Of a stretch of DNA of 64,000 nt, positions 24,394 to 34,739 are shown one piece after another (the stretch's first letter is position 1; each line of letters begins with the position of its first letter). The stretch is from Linnemannia elongata. Lineage: Eukaryota; Mortierellomycota; Mortierellomycetes; Mortierellales; Mortierellaceae. The position numbers were made by a program, and so were the translations under genes. The notes under the pieces were generated by a model that saw nothing but the letters and a program-made list of their open reading frames with translations, made no database searches and was not told where the DNA came from. The DNA lies in assembly GCA_036320915.1 (NCBI GenBank), contig JAXBDG010000005.1:682001-746000 (forward strand), given 5' to 3'.

Positions 24394-25181
24394 ATGTCAA
24401 GGACCACACAGCCCATCACTGACCACGAAAGACGACCTCTGCTGCAGCCAGAGCATGACGAACGCGCAGTCTTGTCTACCTCAAGCACAATTGTCGATAT
24501 CCAAACTCACCACGAGCGCACATCTTCGCACACGACTGGAGGAGGTGCAGGAGTAGAGGGAGAAAGCGAGGGGCTGACACACGATGAGCCTAAGTACGAC
24601 CGTTTGGCACATCATCGCGAGATGGTGCGTGAACGGTTCAGCGCCAACTGGTGGATTGAATGGATCATTATCTTTGTAAGTTATGTATTTTGTGGTCGAG
24701 AACCGAATGAAATGATGAAATTACACACTCCACTTTCATGATCTTCTCCTTTCCCTTTCTTTCTCTTTTTAACCATGAACTTGTATGGCACTGGCTCAAT
24801 GCCTTTATTGCGTTTATGCTAATGCCACAAAACTCAATACCACGCATCTGTTGCTTATTCTATGCTGCTACATCCATCCATCTGTAGGTGGTCTTTTCAG
24901 TCACAGGATCCTCAACGATGCTTATCGTCAAACCACTGATGAAGGCCTTAGGATTGACAGGTTCGCTCGGTTCTGGACCTTGGTCGTTCCGTATCGCCTA
25001 CATTGTCCTCACCCTCCCTCTATATAGTCTCATGCTGCTGTTCATCTCCTCTCTGGTCTGCAGACGACCCTACTTCGAGAACTTGTTAATTCGGATGTGG
25101 GGGCGGTTCGTCCCAACAAGACTTCTTAGGAGATGCAGCTCGACTTCCAGACGTGAGCGTGAGCGTGAAACTGCGCCCTGA
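24394..25181 (+). CDS. DUF6787-like small membrane protein
   Basis: Exons 24394-24675 and 24888-25181 give 191 residues. The first 85 are hydrophilic and disordered, with an acidic-dileucine-like RRPLLQ near the start. The rest has NWWIEWIIIFVVFSVTGSST, then a second hydrophobic span (FRIAYIVLTLPLYSLMLLFI) and a basic end. This pattern (WIEW..IFLVFSITGSS..., then R..Y...LPLYQ..L) matches the DUF6787 family, mostly known from bacteria and of unknown function. The intron splits the first membrane helix. It is the only gene between two ferric reductases and has a GATA site in its promoter, so a role in metal or redox physiology is a reasonable guess, not a demonstration. Confidence 0.78.
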
Positions 25182-26745
25182 TAAGCCCCTTTACAAGTCT
25201 CGGTTCGTTGTTTGTGAATTATGTACCTCTATGTTGACGGCTGTAGCCGACCTGGTTATCAGGCTGGGATAAATAAAGTAACCAGGTGTACGAAAGATAC
25301 GTTGTCACTTTTACATGGACTAAAGAGACCCTTGTGCATAATGCAAGTTTCGCATAGAGAGATCAGGCACAATTATAACAGCTGGTATTTATTTTGGTAC
25401 GGTATTTTAAAGTGCAGTCGAAAGTGGGAGGAAGTGATTGGGTTGAGGTTGACTGTGGGCAAGAGATAGCCATTTTGGATGAGAGAGAGGAATACAAAGC
25501 TGTCATTTGGCGCACTTTCAACTCCTCCTCACTAGCTGTCAGTCTCTCCAGTCTTTCCAGCCTGTCAAAAAGGTAAAACGGTCGTCGCAGGTTGGGATAT
25601 TGGAGAGTACGTTCTTTCTCAAACGTACCTTGACAGCTCCTTGCATGCAATACTTTTCTCTTTCTCTCTGTTTTTCACTGCTTTGAGTTGGGCGTCCAAC
25701 CTGTCATTCGTCTGTCGGAGGGGAATGGACTGTGGCAAACTTATAGCAAAGAGTACTAGTCGAAAACATCGCCTGTTCATTGGATGGGAGGCAAAATGAG
25801 GGTTTTCTATGTTTGTTTTTTTTTTACTGCGCTCTCATGAAGGTAGTTTAAATATGTTAAGGAACTCCTCCCTTCTCCTCTGCTCCTCTACTTCCCTTCT
25901 CTCTCTGTCACTCTTACACGGGTGGGCGCAGGGGAAATAATGGAATAGAGAAGGAAAAGGAAAAGAAAGGTCGTGTCTCGACATTGTACCAAAACAAGAC
26001 ACTGTCATACCAATTTTTGCTTGTCCGTCTGGGCTTTCAAGTCCTCATGCATAAAGTACCTCTCTGTCTTGCTGGCTTTTCTTCAGGCGCATATTTTTTT
26101 TACATCCCACTGAGTCTCTTCTGTCGGTTCTATTCCGGTTGGGGGAAGGGAAGGAGAAGGAGTAAAGGAGTTTTCTAGCGGTGAGTTGTTTTTGGGTATC
26201 TGTGCAGCTAATAAAAGACACGAGTGATCGGACATGTTTTTGAGGCGCTTCGGCTTGGGGTCTTGGCGTCGGTTGTATGAACGCCTATCAGCCTACTGTC
26301 CTCCTTTTTTTATACTGCACATAGCTGCAGCTGGTTTCCTTGTTCCCTCAAACTCAGCGAAGAAAGAGAGAGAGAGAAAGATGATTTTCCTTAACACCTC
26401 GAGGAATGAAGGTACTATTATAGGTCCCGAAGTTGGGCATAGCACTTTTTCGTCTCTTTCTGGTAGTTAAAACCCTGCCGCGTCTTTATTTCGCCTACAA
26501 TTTAACGACTATTATGATCAACTTACTTTTCCCCTCTCTGTCCCAGTTTCGAGTCATGTTAGTAACCTTGATCTCGTCCTACTTGCTTCCTTCAGTGTGA
26601 GTAGCTCTAGGTCCTTAGAAGAACCCAGAACCTGACCGGGTTCTCTTTGTGTATTTTTTTTTCTTGTGAGCTTTTTTTGTGCACTCTATTTTCGTGTGGC
26701 GATAGATGGACTAGACCCAGTTCTGGGAAAATTTTTCGTTGTCGC

Positions 26746-26755
26746 TTATCAGATC
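26746..26755 (-). promoter_or_regulatory. GATA iron-type site 7
   Basis: The minus strand reads GATCTGATAA. It pairs with site 8, which is 83 bp away in the same orientation. Confidence 0.65.
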
Positions 26756-26828
26756 GAAGGGTTGAATGTTCAATCCCGGGAAAGTTCGAAAAAAAATTAT
26801 CCTCACGTTTTGTTTGTCTTTCACCCCC

Positions 26829-26838
26829 TTATCAGATT
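26829..26838 (-). promoter_or_regulatory. GATA iron-type site 8
   Basis: The minus strand reads AATCTGATAA and continues GGGGG. It is about 3.2 kb upstream of FRE-B. Confidence 0.65.
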
Positions 26839-28154
26839 TTTTGATTTTTGGTGTCTGGCCTGTCCCTGAGTTTTGGTTAGAGACAAAAAAAACACCACTC
26901 GCACACTTACCACGCGAAAAACCAAAAAAACATGACAAACGCATAATCAAACATAAAACAACATACGCACACGGGAAGCGTGGTCGTCTCGGGTGGAGCA
27001 TGGCCATGCACTTTTCGTACATTGTAAACGTACAGTAGAACAATGCCCAGACCCTTTTGTGTTCATTGTTTTTTGTTTATCTTTTGTGTCGTTATCCCAA
27101 ATGCTGTTGTTTACTTTTTCTTTATTGACACTCTTCAGACCTGTCTTTGCATGTTATTAAAAGTCAGCGGCCCATGGTTCTCTCTTTTTTTTTCTTCTAC
27201 CGAACATACAACCCAAACTTGGCTTATTTGGAAAGTGGTACGTCGTCCCTCTCCCTCCTTTCCTCTTTCATGTACCCCATTCGGCCATCACCCTTGCAGC
27301 TAGCCTAATCCCTTCTGCTCTCTCTCTCTCTCTCACATACGCACACGCTCGCTCTTATTCTCCCCCTCTCTTCTCACTTGGATTTCCGTTGGAACCTCCC
27401 AGTTGTGTTGTGCAATTATTATTTTTTTATTTCACTCTTTGTCATTTTTTTTTCTTTACTCGGGTCTGACTATAAAAAACACAACTGCAGGTCTCGTTTC
27501 TTTGTAGCAGCGTATCCGGCCGTCCATTCAATTCTTGTCTCCCTCTGGAACCGGTCGCCCGGAGGACGGACGGTTGTCTCGATCTTTCTGGTTGTCGGCC
27601 TCCGGGTAAGAAACAAAATCAGATCATTTTTTCGATCAGATAGCAGGATATACCCCCCTCCCCCTTGTCCCCTTACCCCATTTCTGATTCCGTGGGATAT
27701 CACCCTGGATGCGACGTAGTAGTTGATAGGTGATAGTCCATCCTGGTCTAATTTTATAGGCTGCCGGCTCATAGCTGTTTTTTATCTTTTGTCTAAGTTG
27801 TCAGATGCGAGCTGTGTGTGTGTTTTTTTTTGCTCCTATTCTTTTTGAAGATTGATCATTGATGGATGGATCGATATGCCCCAGTGTGCATGTTGTTAGT
27901 GTAGAACAACTACAAAAACGGCCTAGAACGTGACCCCATGATTGTTTTGTAGCCTACCTCGCCTCCCTTTCATCATCATCACCACGTTTTCTTCGAAATA
28001 CCTTCCTTTCTTTCGTCTGATCTACAGTTTACTCACCTCAAGATACTATCCTTTCCTACCCTGATCGCAATAAGTAGAAGCGGCCGGAGCTTTTAGTGGA
28101 AAAAGGAGAAAGTAAAGTGCATCTCTCTTTCTGTTTTCGCGAGATGAAATACAC

Positions 28155-28189
<35 letters not shown>

Positions 28190-29100
28190 TATGCATGGTC
28201 CATCTTTTTTTTATCTCCTACCCTCGGTAAGGAAACAAAAAACCGAGAAAGCAAAGGAGTCAGATAGATACACACGCACACCGAGAGGTAGAAAGAGGGA
28301 AGAAAAAATTGACAGATCAGAGAAAACAAAGGGGGAGGATGTACCTCCGCGACATGTAATGCGGATGATGAAAAACATCACAGCAATAACTACAATGCAA
28401 CGGCGAATCCCGAAAATGCAAGATGGAAGCTACCGAACAATCCATGTTTTTGCTAGAAAAGCACTTAGAGGGCAAGGAGGATGAGTAGGTAAGGGGCAAA
28501 AAAGAGATGAAAAAAGAGAGGTCAAGGTGAACTGAAGAGAGGCACAAACGGAGGAATAAGGTCTGGACCCTCTTGTCCTTTTTCGTCCTTTTTGTATCGC
28601 TCGTCGCCTGTTGAAATAACATAGCAGCTGTACTGCACACCCTTTGGCGGCCAGGCCACTTCTCTGCTTTTGAAAAAATATAACGCTGAACAAAAAAGAT
28701 GTCCAATGGCCCAGGACGAGTGACAGAGAGGGGTGTAAGGCAAAGAGAGCTCATTGTGAAAAATGTCTCATTGTGGGATTGGGATTGAATAGCGCAACTA
28801 AGGTTTACAATACAAAATTTTCATTCAATGGAGACCTGTCATCGCGGGGGATCAATACACCCATTCACTCCTACTCATGCCCTACCCTGTTCTGCTTCCG
28901 CCGCTTTTTTTTGTCTGGCTGAAGTGAATGAATAGCAGTTGAATTGAACAGTATCGAATCCAGTCCAAATGCTTCTCTTTTCTCTTGTTGTCGGTGTTGC
29001 TTGTGTTTGTTAGTTTTGTAGTTTGTTTCTATTCCCCCTATATACACAACTGAATAACCACTTAGAAGAGGACAGAAGGGGTGTGTGAGTCGCTGTTTCC

Positions 29101-29110
29101 TTATCAGATC
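29101..29110 (-). promoter_or_regulatory. GATA iron-type site 9
   Basis: The minus strand reads GATCTGATAA. It is the site nearest FRE-B, about 890 bp before its start codon. Confidence 0.7.
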
Positions 29111-29471
29111 GGTTGTTTTGGGTATAATGGCCTGGAAGTCTTGCTCGACTGTTGTGTGTCTTTATCATATTTGGTTAGTGGTGTATTGTTTTTGCTTGTG
29201 GGCCTTATCCATCCTTTCACCATACTACAGTTTAGTGCTCTGGCTGGGTTGGCAATGACCGTGTGCCATTGCTGGAATGAACTGGTCTGTCCTCCTCCTC
29301 CTCCTCCGGGAGAGGTCGTGGCTGGAATTCATTCACTTTTCACTGACTCTTTCAGACCCGCTTGAGGTCCGTTTCTTCTTTTTATTTATTGTACCCTTTC
29401 ATATGAAGTTCCGTGTACTCTTCATTCACCCTTTTACTCACTCACTCACTTACACTCCTACCCACCCAAGC

Positions 29472-29517
<46 letters not shown>

Positions 29518-29652
29518 AAGAAAGAGATCGTCCATGACTAAAGTAAATAACTCTTTTCTTTAAACTGTATTCATCTTCCATTTTCTCTTTGACGTTTGTA
29601 AACAGATAGGGTGGAGGCCTATTCGGCAATCTTTACTGCCCTGACAGAGGGT

Positions 29653-29662
29653 ATATAAGAAG
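29653..29662 (+). promoter_or_regulatory. Putative TATA element of FRE-B
   Basis: ATATAAGAAG about 335 nt before the ATG, identical to the element before FRE-A. A CT-rich leader follows. Confidence 0.5.
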
Positions 29663-29996
29663 GACCGTTTCCTCCTTGTTTTTTTTTTTGTTTTGTTTGG
29701 TCATCCTCACTCGCCACCATCATTCTCCTCTTCTCCCCTCCTCCTCCTTCATCCTCTCCTTCCTCTCCTTCCGTGTTCCTCCTTTCATTGGACTTGATCT
29801 TCCTGCAAAAAGTCGATTCTTGTTCCTCCTTCACACTCCACCCCACCTCCTCTAACACGTACTCCTTTTTCCACACCGAGTCTGTGTGATCGACTTCTCT
29901 GTCCCACGTTTCGCTTCTAATTGAGCCTTTTTTGTATCAGAGACCCTTTCCATCCCTCTCACTATCCTCCTTCATTTCGCAGACATATCTAACACC

Positions 29997-32824
29997 ATGG
30001 CCATCGCTTTCAAGGTCCCTCGGCTTATGAGCCCCTTCTACGTCTTTATCATCATCTGTACCCTCATCCCCATCGCCTACAGTGCTGGAGATTACTGGTT
30101 TACCTGGAAACTAAAGATCAAGGCCAACTACTTCTACGGCGAGCGTGATTACTATGTCCTCGGCGCCTGCATTGCTCCTTCTGTCCTCGGCCACATTGCC
30201 ACGATCTGGGGTCACTACTACCGTGCTGAGCGCGAGTTCCAACACAGCATTGCCAAGGTCACCACTCCCGCTTCGGTCAACCAAAAGATCTCGCTCTGGG
30301 AGCGTCACATCTGGTGGGGCTACACGGTCAAGTACTGGATCATGGTTGCCTTCACTGTTCTTTTGAACGTAGCCTGGTTCGTTACACCCATGGTCACCGG
30401 TACTAGTGCTATGATTGAACGTTTCGGAAATCTCGGAGGCATTTCTCGTAAGTTGCTTGTTTGTTGTCTCGTTTGTTTCGTTTGTTCGTTTGCAGTGGGC
30501 GTCCACGGATAGCGATCAATTTTGATAAGCGCTCATGCAGGGTATGAGGTGTTTTACTAACAAAACGTCGCGATTCGTTTTCTCCTTTCCTCCCCTTCTC
30601 CCTTGATAATGTATTGTATGCAATGCACGGTATGCATCATTCATCACCATCTTAGGTATGGTCGGTAATGCCAGTGGTTACACTGTTGTTGCCTGCTGTG
30701 GTATGATTCTATTCCTTGTCCTTCGTCGCTCGATGCTCCACGCCATCGGCTTCACCTACTCCGAGATCGTGCCTCTGCACAGATGGTTGGGTGCTGCCAT
30801 TGTCGGTTGGTCCACCATCCACACTGCTGGTTACATGATCTTTTTGGGTTCTGAGGGCCGTCTTCAGTCTGACATTAACTTTTATGATATGTCACGCGGT
30901 ACCCTCAACATGATGGGAGTCTTTGCCTACGTAAGTATTTTCATTTTCGTACCAGCTCAGTCCACCGTCCTTCCTCCTTTTTCGCATCTGACTAAATTCT
31001 TTTCTTTTCGCGTTTCTTACTGATGGTAAACAGGGCGCTGTCTGTCTCCTTGGTCTTGGTGCCATTCCTCAGATCCGCAGACGCTGCTATTTGCTCTTCT
31101 TGAGCACCCATCGCTTCTTCACCGCCGTCTTCTTCATCGGCATGATCACCCACTTCCCCAACCCTATGCTCTGGTACTACCTCCTGCCCACCATCATCCT
31201 CTTCCTCGTCGATCGCTTCGTCCCTAAGGTTATGCAGGCCCGCACCGTCCTCCCCGAGGCCACTTGCTCTTTCAACTCGGACGCCGATATCATCCGCATG
31301 ACCTTCACCTCTCCCGAGCCCATGAAGCCCTACTACCCTGGTGATTACATCTCGGTCCAAATCCCTAAGATCGGCACTGTCTACCATCCCTTCACCATTG
31401 CCTCCTACTGGCCAGAGGACCCTTACTCGATGACCTTGTACATTCGTACCTTTGAGGACTCGAAGCTTTCCTGGACTTGCAACTTGGCCAAGCTCTGCGG
31501 TAACGACGATAAGCGCATCCGTGTCCGTGCCAACGTCGATGGTGTCTTTGGTGACCGTCGCCACGACTACCTCAAGTCCGAAACCATGATCATCTTTGTT
31601 GCCGGTGCTGCCATTACTACCTTCATGTCCTTGATCAAGGCTATCGCTGCTCAGATTGCTGCTTCCGACGAACCTCTCCGCATGCAATTGCACCTCATTT
31701 GCACATTCCGTACCCGTTCCGAGCTCCATGCTTATGGTTCCTTCCTCCACCAGATCACCCGCGACCCTCGCTTTACCAGCTGGTTGCACGTCGAGATCTT
31801 TGTTTCCCGCCCAGACAAGCCCCAGACTCTCTTGGGAGCTCACGCTCACGTTGTCAAGAACGATATCCAGGTCCCCAGCAAGTCCCTGAGAAAAGAAAAG
31901 AAGAAGCGCTTCATGTCCTTCAAGCGTACTGGTACCATGCTCAAGCGCGCCCTCTCTGGTCGCACCATTGTTGTCGACAACGAGAAATCCACCGCTACAA
32001 CTCCTGCTACCTCCGACGTTGCTGGTGAGACTGCTGCCAACAGCGAAGATTCTTCTCTCCGCCGCTCAGGCTCTGTCCACACTGTTGTCGACTTGGAGGA
32101 CATTGCTGAGGAGGCACCCGAGAGCTCCGGCTCCAGCAGCTCTGATGTCATTACTAAGGAGAAGACTGCTTTGGCTGCCAAGGAGCCCCTGTCTGCCAAT
32201 GCCCCTACCCGTGCCATGACTTACAACGACCAGCCCTTGCCCACCTTCCAGGCCTCGAACTCGACCTCTGTGGCGACCAAGTGGGCCAAGCTCGACCTTT
32301 TGGTTACCTGCACCATCGTCTTCATTCCTCTTGCTGCCTGGTGTGTTGCCCGTACTGTCTCCTGGGAGGGCCCCGACAACTGGTGCCCCACCACCAAGTT
32401 GCGTGGCACGATCATCTCTGCCAAGTGCCGTTGGACCTATGCTCTCATCCCCGGTGTCATTCAAATCATCATTGCCTCGATCGCCGGTTATTTCGCTGTG
32501 TGGTTAGCCCGCACTGTCCTCCTCCGTCGCGGCCGCGATGTCGAGACCGGTCTTCCCTACCCCGATTTCGAGACTGAGGATGAGCGCCTTGCGATTGAGG
32601 ACGGTAACTGGGATGAGGGTGATGTTGTCTACACCAAGGGTCGTCTTGATGTCAAGAAGGCTATCCAGGGCTTTGTTGATGCCGGTGTGGGCAAGAAGGA
32701 GAATGGTCACGGTTTGGTCTCTGTCTTTGGAGGTGGACCTGATGGTTTTGTTGCCATGATCGAAAAGCACACCAATGCTGCGAACTGGTCTGTTGACTTC
32801 CACCGCGAGACCTGGGCCCCTTAG
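29997..32824 (+). CDS. Ferric reductase / NADPH-oxidase family flavocytochrome (FRE-B)
   Basis: Exons 29997-30447, 30656-30930 and 31034-32824 give 838 residues. Heme ligands are H192/H206 (LHRWLG, TIHTAGY) and H268/H282 (STHRFF, MITHF), both pairs 14 apart. The FAD motif is YHPFTIASYWPEDPYS; the NAD(P)H part has MIIFVAGAAITTFMSLI and the late VFGGGPDGFV. As in FRE-A, two extra membrane helices (WAKLDLLVTCTIVFIPLAAW and the GVIQIIIASIAGYF region) interrupt the nucleotide-binding region, and the tail is FHRETWAP. It has one intron that FRE-A lacks (after GGIS) and shares the second. Strong similarity through catalytic and linker regions shows a duplication, now arranged back-to-back. Confidence 0.93.
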
Positions 32825-33711
32825 ACGCGTTGATTGTCTATTGGTATTCACATCAACATCATCACAAGCATATCTTTTATCCCCAGCATTATCATTGTAC
32901 ATAAGACTCTCTATCATTTCTTTTTACCTATTAAATAACACATTGTATGTATCTCAATATTCACTCTCATGTCCGCCGCGCCCTGGTTATTTGGAATTAT
33001 CCCTTTCCTTTCCGTAATAAACAAAAAACGAACCTAACAAGGAATTGAATATCTGCGCTTTTGGATGAGTGGCTGAATGCAATCAATCATGATGATGTGG
33101 CGCAAGCCATCACGTGCAGAACAAGATTATCATCTTCGGATTAGATTTACGAGGGAAAGGGGTGTGTGAAGGATGATGTGCACTGGCCTGTGTCACTCTG
33201 GCGATTTTTTTTTGTCTCTTTTCTCGTCTTCAAACTGCATTCACTCTTCTCTTCTTTCTTCTCTTCACACTTTCCCTCATCACTTTTCCCACTCCAGCCC
33301 TTCCAGCACTCCCTCCTTACCACCCGACTTTCCGCCTCTTCTCAACACCATCCCTTCAACAAGACACTTTTTCATAGACTCCCTCACTTGCCTACTGTAG
33401 TTCTTTCTACTTCTTTATCACAACCCTCCACCCAGTTCCGTCCCACTCTCTCTGGTCAATGTCCTCGTACTTTTTCCAGAACGGAACTCACATTGGCCGC
33501 GACGTCGACATAGCACACACCCTCCCCTCCATCTCCCTCTAAACCAACAATCCAATAACCAACGCACTTGTACACTTTTCCACCTTTCACCTTTGAACAC
33601 CCCAACCCTCCTTATACTTCCGCTCACCTTTTGTATTATTATTTTTCACGTTCACTTTTCATTTCTCGCTCTTTTATCAAACACTTCATCTTTTCGTGAC
33701 TGCTCAAGATA
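32825..33711. other. Intergenic region with leader of next gene
   Basis: The 3' end of FRE-B is followed by a CT/CA-rich leader (about 33190-33710) of the small gene starting at 33712. No other gene is seen. Confidence 0.4.
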
Positions 33712-34252
33712 ATGGACGGTAAGTGAGCAAAAGCGCCTATCTTTTCGCTTGGATACTTAATATGGATATCACACCTTACCCTGGCGTTAAGCAACAGAAA
33801 CCCACAAACTCACGCGCTTTATTACCCTCTTTTTTCATGTTGACTTAGTCGTCAGAATCACCCAGGCTTTGAGACAGCAGCAGCAGAACCCAGGACGCCT
33901 CAACACCACCCGCACCGGTGGCTCGTCCCTCGTCGCTGCTTCGGCTGGCTCCTCCTCCACCGGCGAGACTCTGCATATCAACACAGCACACGCAAGCATG
34001 GACAACGGTGTTCAGACAACCCCTTGCTCATCCCCTACCCCTTCCTCGGCTGGCGGTAACGGTGGTTCAGGAGGACTTATCTCGCCCTCGTCGTCGTTCT
34101 TCTCCTCGCTAGTCCACTTTTTGCCGGGTTCTGCTGGTGTTGCGGCGGCGGCCACTGTTGCTGGGGCGGCGGGGTCGTCGAACGTGGGCGAGATTGAGTC
34201 GCTCTTGTTGAGGTCCATGCCCATGTTCGGCAACCTCGTCTCCCGAGACTAA
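33712..34252 (+). CDS. Small Ser/Gly-rich hypothetical protein
   Basis: Exon 1 (33712-33718) carries just ATG, GAC and one base. Exon 2 (33849-34252) completes a 136-residue protein starting MDVVRITQALRQQQQ. The middle is rich in Ser, Gly and Thr. The end (SNVGEIESLLLRSMPMFGNL) looks more structured. Donor GTAAGT and acceptor TTAG are good and a long CT-rich leader precedes it. No family is recognised. An alternative start further inside exon 2 cannot be excluded. Confidence 0.6.
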
Positions 34253-34739
34253 GTGAGCAACTGGAAGTGAACTGGCAAGGACACAAGGAGCAGTGGAGAA
34301 GAGTCAATTGATAATCGTGCACCAGTATTCGCGGAAGTATCCCCCTCTCACCACTTTTCTCCAATCGACGACCGTTTTTTGATTGCTTGACCCTTTTCGA
34401 CTGGACATTGTCCACACTGCTTTCCTTGCCTGGTGTCACTCCCATAACATTCCTAAAAAAAAACCTGTACAACACACACCACATACTTTGTCAACATTAT
34501 TATACTCATCCCTCCCTCCTACACACAGTATTGAGGCAAAAACACTTTCATCCCTCTTCGTTTTTGTAAATAGCTCTTTTTCTTTTCCCCCTCAAATAAA
34601 ATGCCTCAATTGCGCCCGAAAAAGAAAAAAAAAACACATTGAAACCAACACGATGTAGATGCGAAACAATGAACAATGCGGTTGACTTTATAAATCGCAA
34701 ATTGAAAGAGGTCGAGAAGGATCATACAATTGGATTCGC
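34253..34739. other. Convergent intergenic region
   Basis: About 490 bp between two convergent genes. It contains aataaa near 34596, a likely 3'-end signal of the small gene. Nothing else is seen. Confidence 0.35.

Larger units (their letters stand above)
25182..29996. other. 4.8-kb gene-free block upstream of FRE-B
   Basis: No gene is recognised. Three GATA sites, near matches at 27634 (GATCAGATAG) and 25257 (TTATCAGGC), A runs at 28156-28187 and 29473-29515, and a CT-rich leader from about 29690 to the ATG at 29997 are present. Confidence 0.5.

Noticed and set aside
30992..31849. 285-codon minus-strand frame opposite FRE-B
   Set aside because: Antisense shadow of a conserved coding exon with no motif of its own.
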